Translations under genes and position numbers: made by a program
The notes under the pieces: generated by a model
The model's database searches: none
Told to the model about the DNA's origin: nothing
The model's input: only the letters and a program-made list of their open reading frames with translations
Part shown: in pieces, positions 63,380-64,000 of the stretch
Position numbering within the stretch: position 1 is the stretch's first letter
Layout of the letters: each line of letters starts with the position of its first letter
Origin: Saturnia japonica
Lineage: Eukaryota > Arthropoda > Insecta > Lepidoptera > Saturniidae
NCBI GenBank assembly: GCA_033032175.1
Contig: CM065311.1
Location: forward strand, 6,627,190 to 6,691,189
DNA: 64,000 bases
Direction of reading: 5' to 3'

Positions 63380-63660
63380 AAAAGAGATGTTCTTCAATAT
63401 AAGCACTTCACCTCAGAGTCAGATATAAGTTTCTGTAATATATGTGATGATGATGAAAGTGACAATGCAAAAGATGCTGAAAATGGGTCCTTGATTTGAT
63501 TTGAGTTTGGTCGCAAAAATGATTCATGGTCTCGCGCCGGTGAACTTCGTGTGGATTGTGGGCACACGCCCAATGCTTCCAATGTATTCAGTAGAATGCT
63601 ATGTGTGCGACAAGTGCTGTAGATGTGCTGATTCTCATTGTCTGATATGATGACTACCAA
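63380..63660 (+). pseudogene. possible DDE (pogo/Tigger-like) transposase C-terminal remnant
   Basis: In shifting plus-strand frames: FTSESDISFCNICDDDESDN, FGRKNDSW, CGHTP and ECYVCDKCCRC. The acidic spacer followed by a Cys-rich YVCDKC end resembles the PHD-like tail of some insect pogo-type transposases. Stops interrupt it and no catalytic part is visible, so this is tentative. Flanking words GGGTAATGG(T/G)AGTCAG occur at 61685 and 63310, on either side of the mariner. Confidence 0.25.
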
Positions 63661-64000
63661 TTACCCTCATATCGGGGCAATGGTAGCCAAAATTTTTTTT
63701 GTAAGGTATAATTATAATTAAAATATGATTCCAAAATTTAAAAAACTGCTTTTGATTAGGGATGTGCCGATTAGTCGGTAAAGCTGAATATCCAGCCACT
63801 ATGGTAGTCGACGACTATCCGATTTCTTACTTGTATGTATTTCTCAACAAAATGTATGTAGGGGGAATTACATTAAATATAAACCTTGATTGTTTATTAA
63901 TATTTTTATTTTATAATCAGTCTTACACATTTTGAAACTAAAAGTAAAGCAACCTTTCCTTCGGTAATCAGTTTCTAAAATTACTTGCTTAATTGTCGAT

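Noticed and set aside
1..64000. CRISPR array, phage, operon or defence island
   Set aside because: The window is intron-rich eukaryotic DNA; no regularly spaced direct repeats with unique spacers or gene clusters of that kind are present.

Overview
The window is AT-rich eukaryotic genomic DNA: short exons, GT-AG introns and dense transposable-element debris. It is most likely from a moth or butterfly. The support is the insect-style repeat mix (jockey-type LINE, mariners, tRNA-like SINE pieces with B-box words), dispersed intron repeats of a kind common in Lepidoptera, and insect-like protein sequences. No species is claimed.

About 47.5 kb (2181-49694, + strand) is the 3' part of one gene, an axonemal dynein heavy chain of the DNAH5/DNAH8 (gamma-type outer arm) subfamily. 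I resolve 50 coding exons by splice sites, phase and protein similarity. They join into one open frame of 2,612 residues, from the AAA1 Walker B to the stop codon. The tail, linker and AAA1 Walker A exons must lie left of position 1. Most of the interval is intron filled with repeats.

The main guest is a full-length jockey-superfamily LINE (31576-37730) in the sense orientation inside the intron between exons 37 and 38. It has a GC-rich 5' UTR with a tandem repeat, an intact ORF1 (zinc knuckles), an intact ORF2 (endonuclease plus reverse transcriptase), a poly(A) tail and a 9-bp target-site duplication. 3' fragments of the same family lie at about 3550-3650, 5288-5408 and 55855-56085. Other guests are a decayed antisense LINE at 1-2040, a mariner (10554-12177) with a SINE-like insertion nested in its transposase, a mariner tail at 21001-21230, a MITE-like element at 5731-6058, a solo-LTR-like unit near 29942-30523, and a nearly complete 1,281-bp mariner at 61884-63164.

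Convergent with the dynein gene, on the minus strand, is a two-PDZ-domain scaffold protein (coding exons 51231-55174, 1,090 residues). It resembles the IL16/PDZD2 group (Drosophila big bang-like). A GC-rich candidate first exon near 60911-61000 would put its promoter at about 61 kb. The two genes end 1.5 kb apart, tail to tail, and nothing suggests a shared pathway.

I found no CRISPR, operon or other prokaryote-style system and no clear RNA gene. The most notable signals are the apparently intact young LINE, nested insertions that restore a reading frame when removed, a GC-AG intron, and several uncatalogued-looking repeat families present in two or more copies.
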